DNA of 64,000 bases from Diaporthe sp. PMI_573 (taxonomy: Eukaryota; Ascomycota; Sordariomycetes; Diaporthales; Diaporthaceae). The translations under genes were made by a program, and so were the position numbers. The DNA is taken from NCBI GenBank assembly GCA_021399435.1, contig JAJTUP010000040.1, positions 595,409 to 659,408 of the forward strand. The letters run 5' to 3'. Below the pieces are notes generated by a model. It searched no databases and was not told where the DNA came from. It saw only the letters and a program-made list of their open reading frames with translations. This document shows, one piece after another, positions 10,898 to 20,656 of the stretch (its first letter is position 1; each line of letters begins with the position of its first letter).

Positions 10898-12799
10898 ATG
10901 GAGAAACCCACCATGGATCTCGCTGCGGATCGCGAGTTTTTGGACCAGGTGTTTGGGGATCTGCGCGCCATGGCTGAGGACAATGTATCGACGAAATGGT
11001 GGTCTCTGTATACGAGAGACTGGATACCCCGACACCATAGGTATAAAGGCCCTTTCCCAGTCCACTCGGAGTTGAGCCCGTGGTTTAGTGACCGATGGAA
11101 TCGCCCGGAGAATGTCGAAGGCGCCTGGGGCGACTCGAGCGACTCTAAAAAAGATGACAAATTCGAATGGACGCACGACGAAACGGAAGATGAGAGCTCA
11201 TGGGGTACTTGCCGGTTCCAAGCGGGGCAGACCCTGAAAGTAGCTGGTCTATCGAGCGAAGAACTAAGCGGAGAAAATGCGGGCGAGGGGGAAGTAGACG
11301 AAGTAGACGAAGAAGAGGAGGACGAGGAGGATGATGAGTGTGAGGACGATGAGGATGAAGACGAAGATAGTGAGGACGAAGAGAACCAAAACGAGATTTT
11401 TCGTCCCCACTGGGCAGGAGTCGGCAAAGAGCTTTTTCACCACACCCCGGGTACTCCATATATTAGCACATCATACCTGCCGCCTACCATTCCCGGCTAC
11501 AGAGAGCCGCCCCAGCCGTCCTCGGAGGACGAAGATGCCGAAGACCAAGATAGAGAGCAGCGTTACTTTGATATCTTGCGAGGCGTGAACTGGTGTCCGG
11601 CCTTCCGTCCCGGCCCCGGGATGTTCCGGGAGACATGTCGCCGCTGGCCCATGGGCTACGGCGTGCAGGCGAGCAAGTACCTGCGTGGGAGAAGGCCGAG
11701 GCATCGCATCTTGGTATCCAAGAATCCAGTCTCCGCGTGGCTCCGGCTCGACGTTAAGAAGCCCAAGGGCTGGATGGTGGCTGCGGCGCAGCTGGAGGAC
11801 CTGTTCTGCTTCAGCCAGTTCCAGGCACGCGCCCGCAAGCTCAAGCCCGATGATCCCGCCGCCTACCTGCCGAAGGACCTGCTGGCCGTGTGGGACGACG
11901 AGGTGCTGCCGCCCGAGTACTACGACACGTTCCCGGCGGACTACCTCAGTGACGGTGCGGACTACTTCCTGCACGTCGAGACCATCTGCCTCTCGGGGTG
12001 GTATCCCTACCTGAGGTTCAAGCAGAACGTGGACGCCCAGGGCCTCGGGACCACGCTCGTAGAGTACATCCTATACCTGACCCACCGGTTCCACGTGCTG
12101 GCGCGTGCCGTCCGCACGACACAGGCCGCGGCCGACCGGGCCTTTGCCAAGGTCGTGGCGTCGGGCATCCTGAGAAGAGACGGCGGCACGGCAACGACGC
12201 CGTCCTTCTCACAGGAAGACTGCGACGCCGTCCTGCTGGCGTACCTAAAGGAGACGGCGGCGTGGCGCGAAGGTAACATGAAGCTCATCCCGGTGTGGTA
12301 CCGCATCCAGTGGACTGGGAAGAAGATCGACGAGCTGCTCATGCATACGCTACTCGCGCAAGGGAGACGCAAACGGGAGCTCGGGGAGAAGTGTGACAAC
12401 CACGATGACAGCGACAGCGACAGCGACCTCAGCGATGGTCCCCGCAAGTCTGGGAGGCCCAGGATGTCGACGTCCCGGGACATGCGGCGCGCGTTTGGCC
12501 AGCTGGCAGCCTGGCTCGCCGAGGAGAAAGAAACGGCCGTCGTTGGTGACCCTGAGAGGGAGACCCGAGGCAAGAAGAGAAGGAGGAGCTCTGTCGAGAT
12601 GGAGACGGAGACGGAGACGTCGGCGGCCAAGAAGAGGTTGCGTGGCAATGATCGGCGCTATTTAACGCCTCCGCTCACCTCGGCCGATCCCACTGCGAGC
12701 CCGCCCGGTCTGCCCACGTTCAACCTGGCCATCCGACTCGCCAAGCCTGCCACGGCCAAGGGAGATGGTCACGGGCTGCCTTCTCCTCCCGGGTCGTAG
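10898..12799 (+). CDS. Large acidic fungal hypothetical protein
   Basis: A 633-aa intronless frame starts at the first in-frame ATG (10898); an upstream extension would need a TTG start. An N-terminal region is followed by a strongly acidic Glu/Asp tract (about residues 130-166). A globular, Trp/Tyr-rich, GC-rich middle (about 220-510, including GYGVQASKYLRGRRPRHRIL) follows, and then a basic Ser/Lys/Arg tail with KKRRRSS-like nuclear signals. I do not recognise a named domain. The acid tract, basic tail and Pro-rich end suggest a nuclear protein. The coding region is intact and clearly more GC-rich (third positions) than its surroundings, so it is probably a live gene. Confidence 0.8.
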   Translation: MEKPTMDLAADREFLDQVFGDLRAMAEDNVSTKWWSLYTRDWIPRHHRYKGPFPVHSELSPWFSDRWNRPENVEGAWGDSSDSKKDDKFEWTHDETEDESSWGTCRFQAGQTLKVAGLSSEELSGENAGEGEVDEVDEEEEDEEDDECEDDEDEDEDSEDEENQNEIFRPHWAGVGKELFHHTPGTPYISTSYLPPTIPGYREPPQPSSEDEDAEDQDREQRYFDILRGVNWCPAFRPGPGMFRETCRRWPMGYGVQASKYLRGRRPRHRILVSKNPVSAWLRLDVKKPKGWMVAAAQLEDLFCFSQFQARARKLKPDDPAAYLPKDLLAVWDDEVLPPEYYDTFPADYLSDGADYFLHVETICLSGWYPYLRFKQNVDAQGLGTTLVEYILYLTHRFHVLARAVRTTQAAADRAFAKVVASGILRRDGGTATTPSFSQEDCDAVLLAYLKETAAWREGNMKLIPVWYRIQWTGKKIDELLMHTLLAQGRRKRELGEKCDNHDDSDSDSDLSDGPRKSGRPRMSTSRDMRRAFGQLAAWLAEEKETAVVGDPERETRGKKRRRSSVEMETETETSAAKKRLRGNDRRYLTPPLTSADPTASPPGLPTFNLAIRLAKPATAKGDGHGLPSPPGS

Positions 12800-12943
12800 G
12801 GGGGGGGTTTGATAAGGAATGTTTGATAAGAGGTGTCTGAGGATGGATATTGGATGAGGACACGCAAAAAAGCGTCTCTAATCGAGCCACATATCTCACC
12901 GTTGACAACTGACTGAGATTAAAAGGAGCAAGGCACTGGGTCA

Positions 12944-13129
12944 CAGGATGACATTCAAGCCCTTCCAGTCACTCAGTCTGACGCAACGGACGATTCCGCG
13001 GGGTCAGAACCTGACTTACAAGAAGCTGCTGAGCCGTTAATGCCCCAGCTGAGAAGGTCGAATCGTCTCCGTAGGAGGGCACGCAAAGATATAAACAGTC
13101 AAAGTCCTCCACCCAGGAAGCGAGGGTGA
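12944..13129 (+). other. Possible last exon, Arg-rich tail
   Basis: An open frame reads through PQLRRSNRLRRRARKD and ends PPPRKRG-stop. It resembles the tail of a larger protein, and TGACTGAG just upstream could be a branch/acceptor. No partner exon was found. Confidence 0.25.
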
Positions 13130-13371
13130 GGTGATCGTCAACGACTACCGACCTAAAGGTCTGTTGTTGTGAGGTATATAGTGTTGTGCGGGCGGCTTCT
13201 TGCCTACGCCAAATCTTTTTATGAATTTCAGGACGACTGTTGTGATCACTTGATCATCCTCACGCGAAGCACTCAGTCTATCGTGGATACCCGTGAGTCG
13301 CAATCGCTTCGGTGCACCCACTGCTGGCGCAGCGGGCGCCTAAACCGGTTGTCAGCGTTGTCACCCGAGCG

Positions 13372-13390
13372 TTTTTTTTTTTTTTTTTTT
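13372..13390. repeat. T19 homopolymer
   Basis: Nineteen consecutive T on the plus strand, 129 bp from the tRNA-like sequence. Confidence 0.95.
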
Positions 13391-13518
13391 GGTGCGGATC
13401 CCCACCAAAACTACAACCCGAGCATGTTAACACCACAACCTCGTCACCACCACATTGCACCTTGGAGAATTTAGCAAAAGTGAGGGCATTCCGAGCCTCC
13501 GGAAGCAAAAATGCAAAC

Positions 13519-13616
13519 AGTCCCTGTTGGGTTTGAACCAACGGCCTCCCGCCAAGTCTGTACAAGTTACAAGATGGTGATTTGAGGCGGGCGCTCACCA
13601 CTGAGCTAAAGGGACT
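13519..13616 (-). tRNA. tRNA-like sequence with an intron-sized anticodon insert, possibly a pseudo-tRNA
   Basis: On the minus strand a perfect 7-bp acceptor stem AGTCCCT/AGGGACT encloses a D-arm with GCTCAGTGGTGAGC. A CCCGC/GCGGG anticodon stem and a T-arm GTTGG-TTCAAAC-CCAAC follow. The anticodon loop begins CTCAAA, giving anticodon CAA, and continues with about 23-24 extra nt where eukaryotic tRNA introns sit. CAA would mean tRNA-Leu, but there is no long variable arm, and an extra base lies between the acceptor and D stems. It may therefore be degenerate. It abuts the truncated pogo element on its right. Confidence 0.55.
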
Positions 13617-13677
13617 GCAACATACCGTAATAAAATAGTCAGCTGTCTGCTTAGGTATATATACATGGTGGTGACTG

Positions 13678-14909
13678 GTGGCCAACATGCGTGCGAAGTA
13701 CGGGATCCACGACGCAGACTTCTACAACTTCGACGAGACGGGCTTTATGATGGGCGTTATCTGCAGCAGTATGGTCGTCACACACGCTGATCGACGTGGA
13801 CGAGGCAAGCAGCTTCAGCCTGGTAATCGGGAATGGGCAACAGCAATTGAGTGCATATGCAGCGACGGCTTCGTGCTGCCGCCGTTCCTGATTGTACAGG
13901 GCGTTAACCACCTTGCCCCCTGGTACACTGACACCAACCTCCCGCCCTCCTGGGTTATCAAAACCTCCCCAAATGGCTGGACAGACAATGAGACGGCTAT
14001 GGACTGGATTCGGCACTTTGACCAGCATACAGGCGTACGGCGGAAAGGGGTATATCGCATGATCGTCCTTGATGGCCACGAGAGTCATATTTCAGCTCAA
14101 TTCGACCAATTCTGCAAGGAGAAGAACATTATCACCCTCTGCCTCCCTGCACACTCTTCACACCTTACCCAGCCTTGTGATGTTGGTTGTTTTAGCGTAC
14201 TAAAGCGCTCGTACTGCAAGGAACTTCAGCATTTCATCAAGGCTCACATCAACCAAATCACCAAGCCTGAGTTCTTTATTGCCTTTAAAGCCGCCCACTT
14301 TGCGACTATGACGTCCAAAAACATCAAGGCTGGTTTCCGTGGCGCTGGGCTAGTCCCGTACGACCCCCAGGCAGTCTTGTCAAGGCTTGACGTGAAGCTT
14401 CGGACGCCGACACCAACCAGACCCCCCTCCCTGGAGGCCGACGCTTGGGTCTCTCAGACCCCCCACAACCCAGCCGAAGCTGTATCGCAGTCAGTATTCG
14501 TACGGAATCGAATCAGTATTCACCAAGGGAGCTCACCAACGTCAATGTTTTCAGCTGTGACACAGCTAGCAAAGGGGACAGAGCAAATTGCCCAGCGGAT
14601 GGTCCTTATAGAGGACGAGCTGAAGACCCTTCGGAAGGCAATGAGGCGCTTGCAAAGCGTCGAAGGGCCAAGCGTACACGTCTCCAGGCAGGGGGTGCAC
14701 TTACTGTAAAGGACGCACAAGCTTTGCTAGCTGCAAAGGCTCCTGGTAGCCAGCAATTGGGAGGGGAGCCGTCGGGAGGGGGGCCGCCTGACGCTAAGCC
14801 AGCGACGCAGCCGCGCTGTAGCGGCTGCGGTAAGACTGGCCATAATATACGGACCTGCCAGGAGGTTGAAGAGACGTCTGATGAAGGCAGCTGCATTGAG
14901 TGCAGTTGA
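13678..14909 (+). mobile_element. Fot1/pogo-type DDE transposase, 5'-truncated with one frameshift
   Basis: The DDE core is complete: NFDETGF, then IVLDGHESH, then LTQPCDVGCF, supplying all three catalytic Asp. The N-terminal helix-turn-helix/CENP-B DNA-binding half is missing; a stop codon lies just before 13678. Near 14640 the frame slips: one lost A in AAGGCAATGAGG moves the C-terminal tail to another frame. That tail reads NEALAKRRRAKRTRLQ and continues to a CCHC zinc knuckle CSGCGKTGHNIRTC and a stop at 14909. Such transposases cut and paste at TA sites. This copy cannot bind its ends and is dead. Terminal repeats were not found. Confidence 0.92.
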
Positions 14910-15327
14910 ATTTTCAGTGTTGTGGTGGAGTAATCAGGGTTGGAGTGGACGTGGGGGGGTGAAAGTGGTTCGCGCGATGTCATGTTTCGGTCGATGTTAA
15001 ATTACGTTACCTTTTGTTCATCTCTTTCGGAATTCCGATCACACATTAAAAGTTCACGGTGTACTTCCACGTTAGCAACCACGGAAAAGAAAATAACAAG
15101 ACAACAATTGTCCCCCGCTTCAGCGGTATTTAACAAAGTACAGTCCTTCAAATAAATAACACAGACTTTTGAATAAACCAAGGGATATAAATAAATATAG
15201 CGTACATGGCATATAATATAAGATGGTAATATTTAACCAACTTGAAATCTCATGAAATCAGTCCAAAGATTACAGTACATAAAAGAATATCTTTGATTTT
15301 CTGCTCTTCTTCTCCTTCCATCTTAAC
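14910..15327. other. AT-rich intergenic region
   Basis: No gene is seen. It holds the pogo 3' flank and the probable promoter of the next gene; the last 30 bp before its ATG are pyrimidine-rich (CTCTTCTTCTCCTTCC). Confidence 0.5.
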
Positions 15328-15963
15328 ATGGCGCCGCTCATCTGTAGAGTAATTAATGCTTTTGGGCAAGGTATACCCAATGCTCATGTTACTCTGGACC
15401 GACTACTATCAAACAAATCCGGATCGGTGCGCAACGTAACTTTCACTGAAACGAACGGCTTCGCACATTTCTGGACCTCAAAGTCTGAGACAACTAGGTC
15501 AGGATGGGCACGAATCCTAGAGGACAACGATGGTATAAATGGCTTGCTCCATTTTCACACCCATTGGGGAGTCATTCCTATTGAGGTCGAACTAGCAGGC
15601 GAGAAGAGTCACTATTTCCTGGTTCAATTATTTGACGCTTCTACTTATCAAGTTCGGCATTTCGAGTTCCTCACCTCTGTTGCCACCGTCCAGAGATATG
15701 GTCAGTGGTCGGCAGAGGAGGATAAAACGCTGATTCAGCTCAGGAGAGAGGGCTTGAACAGCCAGGAGATCCACGATTCAAGACGCCTTGATGACCGTTC
15801 AGTGAGTGCTATCACGTCAAGAACCAAGGCTCTGAGCAGTCGCACCCGCAAAAATCTGCTTCTTTTTTGGCCGTCAGCTTTCACTCAGTGCGAATCATCT
15901 AGCTTAAGAGAGTCAACCCACATTGCCCCCCTGGGCGTCGAGGAGATCCTCGGCATCGTCTGA
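15328..15963 (+). CDS. Beta-sandwich-like plus Myb/SANT-like protein
   Basis: A 211-aa intronless frame with a clear ATG. Residues 1-110 (CRVINAFGQGIPNAHVTL...) resemble the fungal Ig/transthyretin-like fold seen at the N-terminus of many uncharacterised Pezizomycotina proteins. Residues about 125-170 form a Myb-like helix bundle (GQWSAEEDKTLIQLRREG ... RSVSAITSRTKAL), the type that reads DNA or chromatin. The combination suggests a nuclear DNA-binding protein, but the role is not known. The C-terminal 40 residues look unrelated to any domain, so it may be 3'-shortened. Confidence 0.65.
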   Translation: MAPLICRVINAFGQGIPNAHVTLDRLLSNKSGSVRNVTFTETNGFAHFWTSKSETTRSGWARILEDNDGINGLLHFHTHWGVIPIEVELAGEKSHYFLVQLFDASTYQVRHFEFLTSVATVQRYGQWSAEEDKTLIQLRREGLNSQEIHDSRRLDDRSVSAITSRTKALSSRTRKNLLLFWPSAFTQCESSSLRESTHIAPLGVEEILGIV

Positions 15964-16077
15964 ATCGCCTAAAGCGGAGAAAGTGAGATGATCGCGTACG
16001 CCTGGTCCGCCAGCACCTGCTTTACCGGAAAATATGTTGATGGTTTCCTGGATGTTCTCCTGCTCGCAGTGTGGCTA

Positions 16078-16210
16078 ACAATCAAGCTCGAACTTGACAA
16101 TTCTCAATCAAGTTCGACTTCTCGTCAAGTCAAGTTCTCAAGTCAAGTTTAAGGGTTGTCATCAATCAATCAAGTTAAAGGAGTGTCAAGTTGTCAAGTA
16201 CTTGATGCCA
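16078..16210. repeat. TCAAGTT-rich degenerate repeat
   Basis: TCAAGTT or TCAAGT occurs about ten times in about 130 bp, on both strands. Such clusters resemble subterminal transposase-binding repeats of hAT-like elements; that link is inference. Confidence 0.6.
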
Positions 16211-16518
16211 ATAATTACTTATTTAGGAAGGCTAGGAGAGGATACCCTTGATATCGCTAATTAGCCAATTACATCGCTTAGAACTAATTATCTAAGCTGC
16301 GCAAACTCTAAACCCACCAGAATCGACGTAAATCGCACTGTACGAAACGTAAACAGCTTAGCGCAATGGCCCTATGAGGCGTGTCCCCCTGGCGAAATGA
16401 AATCCTACTCTTTCTCCATCAAATGTCTATCAACAACCCGTCGAATCGACGCGTTATTATGTCGCTACACGCGTTCTGGGGCCCAAGTCGGCCATCAAGT
16501 ACTCGAAGCTTATCTACG

Positions 16519-16893
16519 ATGTCTTCTTCAAGGCAATCTACTGACCTAAACGAGCTGCTATTGTCGACCGAGCAAACGTCAGATGTAGAGCAACCTCTCC
16601 ATCGATCTACCTGCCCTCCACACTCTCTCTCGTTCCCAATTGACTGGGGCGTGCTTCGGCGGCACGATGGCACGATTCTCAAGGGTATACAATATCGCAT
16701 ACGGGACAAGAGGAGCGTGGGCAGACGAGTCAAGGTCTCATGGATCTATTCATATGGAGCCGAGCTGGAGCATAGTAATATTAGGAGATCTTGCAACCAC
16801 GATTGTAGGATTCCATGGAGTGGCTTGATTTGGTGTGCACACAAACGCCTCGCGCTGAGAACTGGTCCTAGGTGTTCCGGAATCGTTATATGA
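16519..16893 (+). pseudogene. Possible N-terminal fragment of a hAT-like transposase
   Basis: An open frame starting at ATG 16519 contains RRVKVSWIYSYGAELE. It resembles the segment around the BED finger of fungal hAT transposases, where a Ser-Trp-Ile-aromatic motif precedes a Trp-x-Cys pair. The expected zinc-binding spacing is not intact and no RNase H core follows. It lies just right of the TCAAGTT cluster. Weak assignment. Confidence 0.3.
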
Positions 16894-17368
16894 ATCAGTG
16901 CTGAACGAGTCCTGAGCAGTAGGTAAAACAATTGCAGTGCGACAAGGGTTTGAAGTGCCCCTATGGTTGTCACCACTAAAGCTGCCATGCATGTTTGAAT
17001 CAAGGGATCCCGCGAGTGACATGATAAAATGTGAAGGACTTGAGTTTTGGAAGGAGGGGTGTATTTCTTCAGCGATTGTTGAATATAGTTATTGAATGAC
17101 AATATGTCCTTAAGGACGACGATTTCTCTGGCTGAAGGTCGACCATGGGTTTTATGTATTATAATTTTCGTGCTCTACCCAAATCCAGGACTATTTCTAA
17201 CAGAAGTCTCTGTGTCTACTCAACTGTCATAACTTGTGTACTTCTGTAAGGACCTAGGGATTTGACAGGTCCAAAGGAATACGACGCAGTAGTCATGTAG
17301 TCGCATATTTAATGTCTCTACTATCCCTGGCGACATTTTCTTGCCCAACCAACAACACGTCTTTTGAC

Positions 17369-17776
17369 ATGTCTCGTTCCCCATCCCCGAGTGATCAGCT
17401 TTTCCGTGAAGCGGAGGAAGGTTGGTATTCCGAGTATTCACGATCATTTGTGTGGCTAAGATGGGCTGATCGATAGTATTCAGCCGCCCGGTCGGCGCAC
17501 CAAACCGCGCTTACCCAGGCGACCAGATCTAGCAACAGGCAGTTTAGCAAGGACGATGCTGTCCATCGGATTGTGCAACTCAACCACAGCCTGAACAAGC
17601 AGAAGTCTACTTCATCATGGGTTTCGAGCGCAAACAAGGCCCAAGCCGCGGAAGAGCAGCATACAGGACCTAGCAAGAGCATCGACAGCCTGCGGATGAA
17701 AGGGAATATGGCTGGTAATGACCGCGACGGCAAAGCGGAGGACGAGATCATAGTATGTACAACCTGCCGGCTGTGA
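17369..17776 (+). CDS. Small hypothetical protein, two exons
   Basis: ATG 17369 opens an exon (to 17420) that joins in phase 1 across a 63-nt intron (17421-17483; GTTGGT donor, TTCAG acceptor) to exon 17484-17776. The joined protein (MSRSPSPSDQLFREAEE..., about 114 aa) is polar and helical with no known domain. A GTATGT at 17754 may be a second donor whose downstream exon is gone, since an A-rich tract (17847-17868) and a minisatellite follow. The GTTGGT donor is weaker than usual. Confidence 0.4.
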
Positions 17777-17901
17777 GCCAGAGCTTCGTCGATATGCAAA
17801 AGACGTGAATCTTGAGCACTGTGGGCTATGGTTTGGCCATCGTCGGTTGCGAAAAAAAAAAAGAAAAAAAAAAGCCTAGACCAAAACAAGGAATCTATTC
17901 C

Positions 17902-17973
17902 GTGGCTGTACGTTTGATGGCTGTATGTTTGGTGGCTGTATGTTTGGTGGCTGTATGTTTTGGTGGCTGTATG
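17902..17973. repeat. Minisatellite, about five 15-bp units
   Basis: The unit GGTGGCTGTATGTTT is repeated with small changes. It lies immediately right of an A-rich tract and left of the pogo fragment. Confidence 0.85.
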
Positions 17974-17985
17974 GCACCAGGGTGA

Positions 17986-18501
17986 CTATTGGCCCAGATT
18001 ACCTAGCCGTCTGCGGTAGGCCCTCTTTAGGGAGGAAAAGACTCCGAGATTGAGAGGTTGAAGGACGTGAGAGGAATGAGGAGGCAAATAGAGCAATAGT
18101 GTATTACTCTGAAAGCACTGCCACATAAATTCCGTTGTTGTATGGCTTCCGTGGCCGTCCATAATGAGTAGTCGCTTCTCGGAGGGATCTGTAGGGGTAT
18201 TAGGAATGAAGACTTTCTGGAGCCATTCAATAGCCACTTCGTTATTAGTCCATGCATTTGCTGTTGCTGTAAACTTCCAGCCTTTGTATAGACCCAAAGC
18301 TGTTGGAAACCACTGCTGTTGGACCGTTTTCCCCTTAATGATAACCAATGGACATAGCGACTGGCCAGTTGCTGAGATACACTCTAGAAAAGAAGTCCAT
18401 ACTCTAATCCCAGAGTCTTTTCTAAACGCTGTACGTGTTGTAGCACTTCCTAGGACTAGACCATTCTGCCCTTGGCCCTCCATTATACCCGCTTCATCCA
18501 T
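17986..18501 (-). pseudogene. Second pogo/Fot1-type DDE transposase fragment
   Basis: A 171-aa frame holds NMDEAGIMEG at its start (first catalytic Asp), LLIMDGHGSH (second) and HVLQPLNLGVFSSLKRAY. The last is normally QPLD, so the third catalytic Asp is Asn here. Both the DNA-binding N-terminus and the C-terminal tail are missing. It differs clearly from the 13.7-kb copy, so it is a separate lineage. Dead. Confidence 0.85.
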
Positions 18502-19255
18502 ATTTCAACGGTTAGCCGGCTTAATCTCTTTGATATCAAGTAGTTACAACGTACTTGCGCACAAGAAAGCGTCAACAGGCGCCTACATGACAACGACGTT
18601 CGCACGACTATATGACGGCCACTTTTACTATTTACACGATAGCGTATTCTACGACGCCCATGTCATCACAACGTAATGACCTCTATGTGTCCCGGCCATC
18701 CCGGGGGACCCTGGCCCCAGATATGAAAGGTAGGGGCTACAGCCTGTAGCCCTTTTCCCAGCAAGGCGTAACCTACCCCTGGGGTTCGGCGATTCCTTGC
18801 TAGTGCAATTTAGTACTTGTGTGTTTAAAAATGCATCAGAGCAACATCAGAACTCTTTTTCCCCTCCTCATTACTGTTCCCGGAACATCGAATGCTATTT
18901 GCATAGACAATGCTCGATGTAAGTGCGGTTGTGATTGCCGGGTCTAGCATGGTGGTAGGCTCACCGGTCTTGAACTTGTCCTTTGCTGCCCGGGATGGTT
19001 GTCGCCGCCGGCTGACTGATTCAGGACCTTGCGACTTCGAATTTCTTGCAATCTCCTCTTTAAACCACCATTCAGCACACCTGGCAAAACTCCAAACGCA
19101 GTATACATGACCTTTACGAAGGGCAGACGGAGACACCGATTTGAGATACTGTATATTTAAGGAAAAATGGTACCGTATGTATAGTACATTTGACTAACCA
19201 CGAATACATCAGCTCTCATGTTATCGTACCGTACTTTGTTATAGTACTTTAAATG
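18502..19255. other. No supported gene
   Basis: Short frames only. The minus-strand 103-aa frame (18825-19136) shows no domain. Confidence 0.4.
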
Positions 19256-19722
19256 GCATTAAGGCCGGGAAGCCCGCTCCGACCAAGTCGACCTTAAAGG
19301 CATTGCCCACGGTCCGGGATCATATCACGGACCAGCTTGGCCCAGGAGGCGATGAGTACCTACCTCGGGAAATCGATGAGGCCGGGGAAAAGAGGGTCAT
19401 GCCCAACGGACAGCTACTAAGCAGCCGCGAATATCGCTGTCGAACATTTCTCGTTCCGAACCGAGGAGACAAGCTCTTCATGTGGGCGACCGAGTGTGCT
19501 AGGGTCCTGGGATACCGTGACTCGTATTTGCTTTTCAAGAATAACCGATCTTTGTTCAAGATTATTGCCAACCAGATGGAGAAGGACGACCTTGTCAGCC
19601 AGAAGATTCTCCCTTTCGCGTACAGATCGAGGCAAATAACAATTGTCACTGCACGAAGTATGTTCCGTCAGTTCGGCAGCCGAGTGATTGCAAAAGTACT
19701 CACTCAAGCATTCGCGCGATGA
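19256..19722 (+). pseudogene. Fragment of RSC7/NPL6-type chromatin-remodelling subunit
   Basis: The frame reads LPTVRDHITDQLGPGGDEYL, REYRCRTFLVPNRGDKLFMW, ATECARVLGYRDSYLLFKNN and SRQITIVTARSMFRQFGSRV. These match the conserved core of the RSC7/SWP82 family, subunits of fungal RSC/SWI-SNF remodellers. The family core normally continues into RRVRDDYWE and a long C-terminus. Here the frame breaks after GSRVIA and stops at 19722, although an adjacent frame still reads RDEYYRA. The N-terminal part is also missing. It is a short internal duplicate of a core gene, GC-normal and not RIP-mutated. Confidence 0.88.
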
Positions 19723-19734
19723 GTATTATCGAGC

Positions 19735-19944
19735 TTGCACCTATGTACCATTCTACTAATCCGCTTATGGCAGTTAGCGGGTTACCTAGATGATGTGCCC
19801 CTTTTTAGACAGCAAGAGTGCCAGAGACTTGCCATTGTCGGACTAGGCGGAGTCGGCAAGACTCAGGTAGCTCTCCGGTTCGCCTTCTGGGTCCAGGCCG
19901 CGGCATTGAGTCATAAGTTACTCAACACTATCAGTTCGGAGTGA
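19735..19944 (+). pseudogene. P-loop fragment of an NB-ARC/STAND ATPase
   Basis: A 69-aa frame contains CQRLAIVGLGGVGKTQVALR followed by FAFWVQ. This is the Walker A region of fungal NB-ARC proteins, signal-transduction ATPases often linked to incompatibility and immunity-like death. Nothing of the remaining ATPase, sensor or repeat domains follows. It starts 12 bp after the RSC7 fragment, so two unrelated gene pieces are joined here. Confidence 0.8.
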
Positions 19945-19972
19945 ATATTTGCATAGAGAAAATTAGAAATGT

Positions 19973-20254
19973 TTAGGGCATATCGCAACTCCGAAGAATT
20001 GCTGCCTTCTCAAGAATACGTACCCGATCATTCAAAAGAGTGATCTGATGTGCCATTGCTTGTGCACCCTTGGTAAACTTCTCAACTGCCTCGAGAATTG
20101 GTGGGAGAGCTTCCCTGATGGGTAGATATCCTGCCCTCTTAATGAAACTTGATTGCTGGACAGTTTGTTGAGCATTGGATGGTGTTTGTGATTCCCATTT
20201 TGATGGCGACACTGGAAGGGATTGTACTGGAGTTTGTAGGCGGCAGAGACCCAA
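19973..20254 (-). pseudogene. C-terminal fragment of a pogo/Fot1-type transposase
   Basis: The 93-aa frame has SKWESQTPSNAQQ, then ILEAVEKFTKGAQAMAHQ and LLNDRVRILEKA. This is the order seen in the region after the DDE core of fungal pogo transposases (W-x-S-x-TP, then KGA-x-x-MAH, then the coiled segment before the zinc knuckle). The core and knuckle are absent. Confidence 0.6.
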
Positions 20255-20503
20255 ACAACTGAAGACGGAGAGCAGGTAAGTGTATATTATATAGTCACCG
20301 CGAGGTGTACAAGTCGGCGGCTCGCTTTGCGGAATACATGACCACGCAGTTCATGAGCCGTTATGAGCATAGCATACTAGAAGACCGCTGGCCGCTCAAG
20401 CTCCCCCTCTTGATGGCGTTGATTTATATTACTTTATATTTATTTCTCATATAAGTGCTGATGAATATGCTTGAAGAGGAGCTCTCTCAATTATGCCTCT
20501 GTC

Positions 20504-20578
20504 GGCCACGCAATCTACGGCCACGAAATCTACGGCCACGAAATCTACGGCCACGAAATCTACGGCCACGCAATCTAC
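20504..20578. repeat. Minisatellite, five 15-bp units
   Basis: The unit GGCCACGAAATCTAC (outer copies with GCAATC) is tandem and in frame. On the minus strand it encodes a VAVDF pentapeptide repeat inside a 66-aa frame that is probably not a gene. Confidence 0.9.
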
Positions 20579-20656
20579 GGCAACAAAATATATGAAAACG
20601 GAACATGCAGCCACGCAATCTAGACAATATAAATCCATATTTTTCAACTAACACGT

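Noticed and set aside
20504..20578. Possible CRISPR-like repeat
   Set aside because: Tandem units without unique spacers, in a eukaryotic context.
20447..20647. 66-aa minus ORF with VAVDF repeats
   Set aside because: In-frame 15-bp minisatellite; no other coding evidence.
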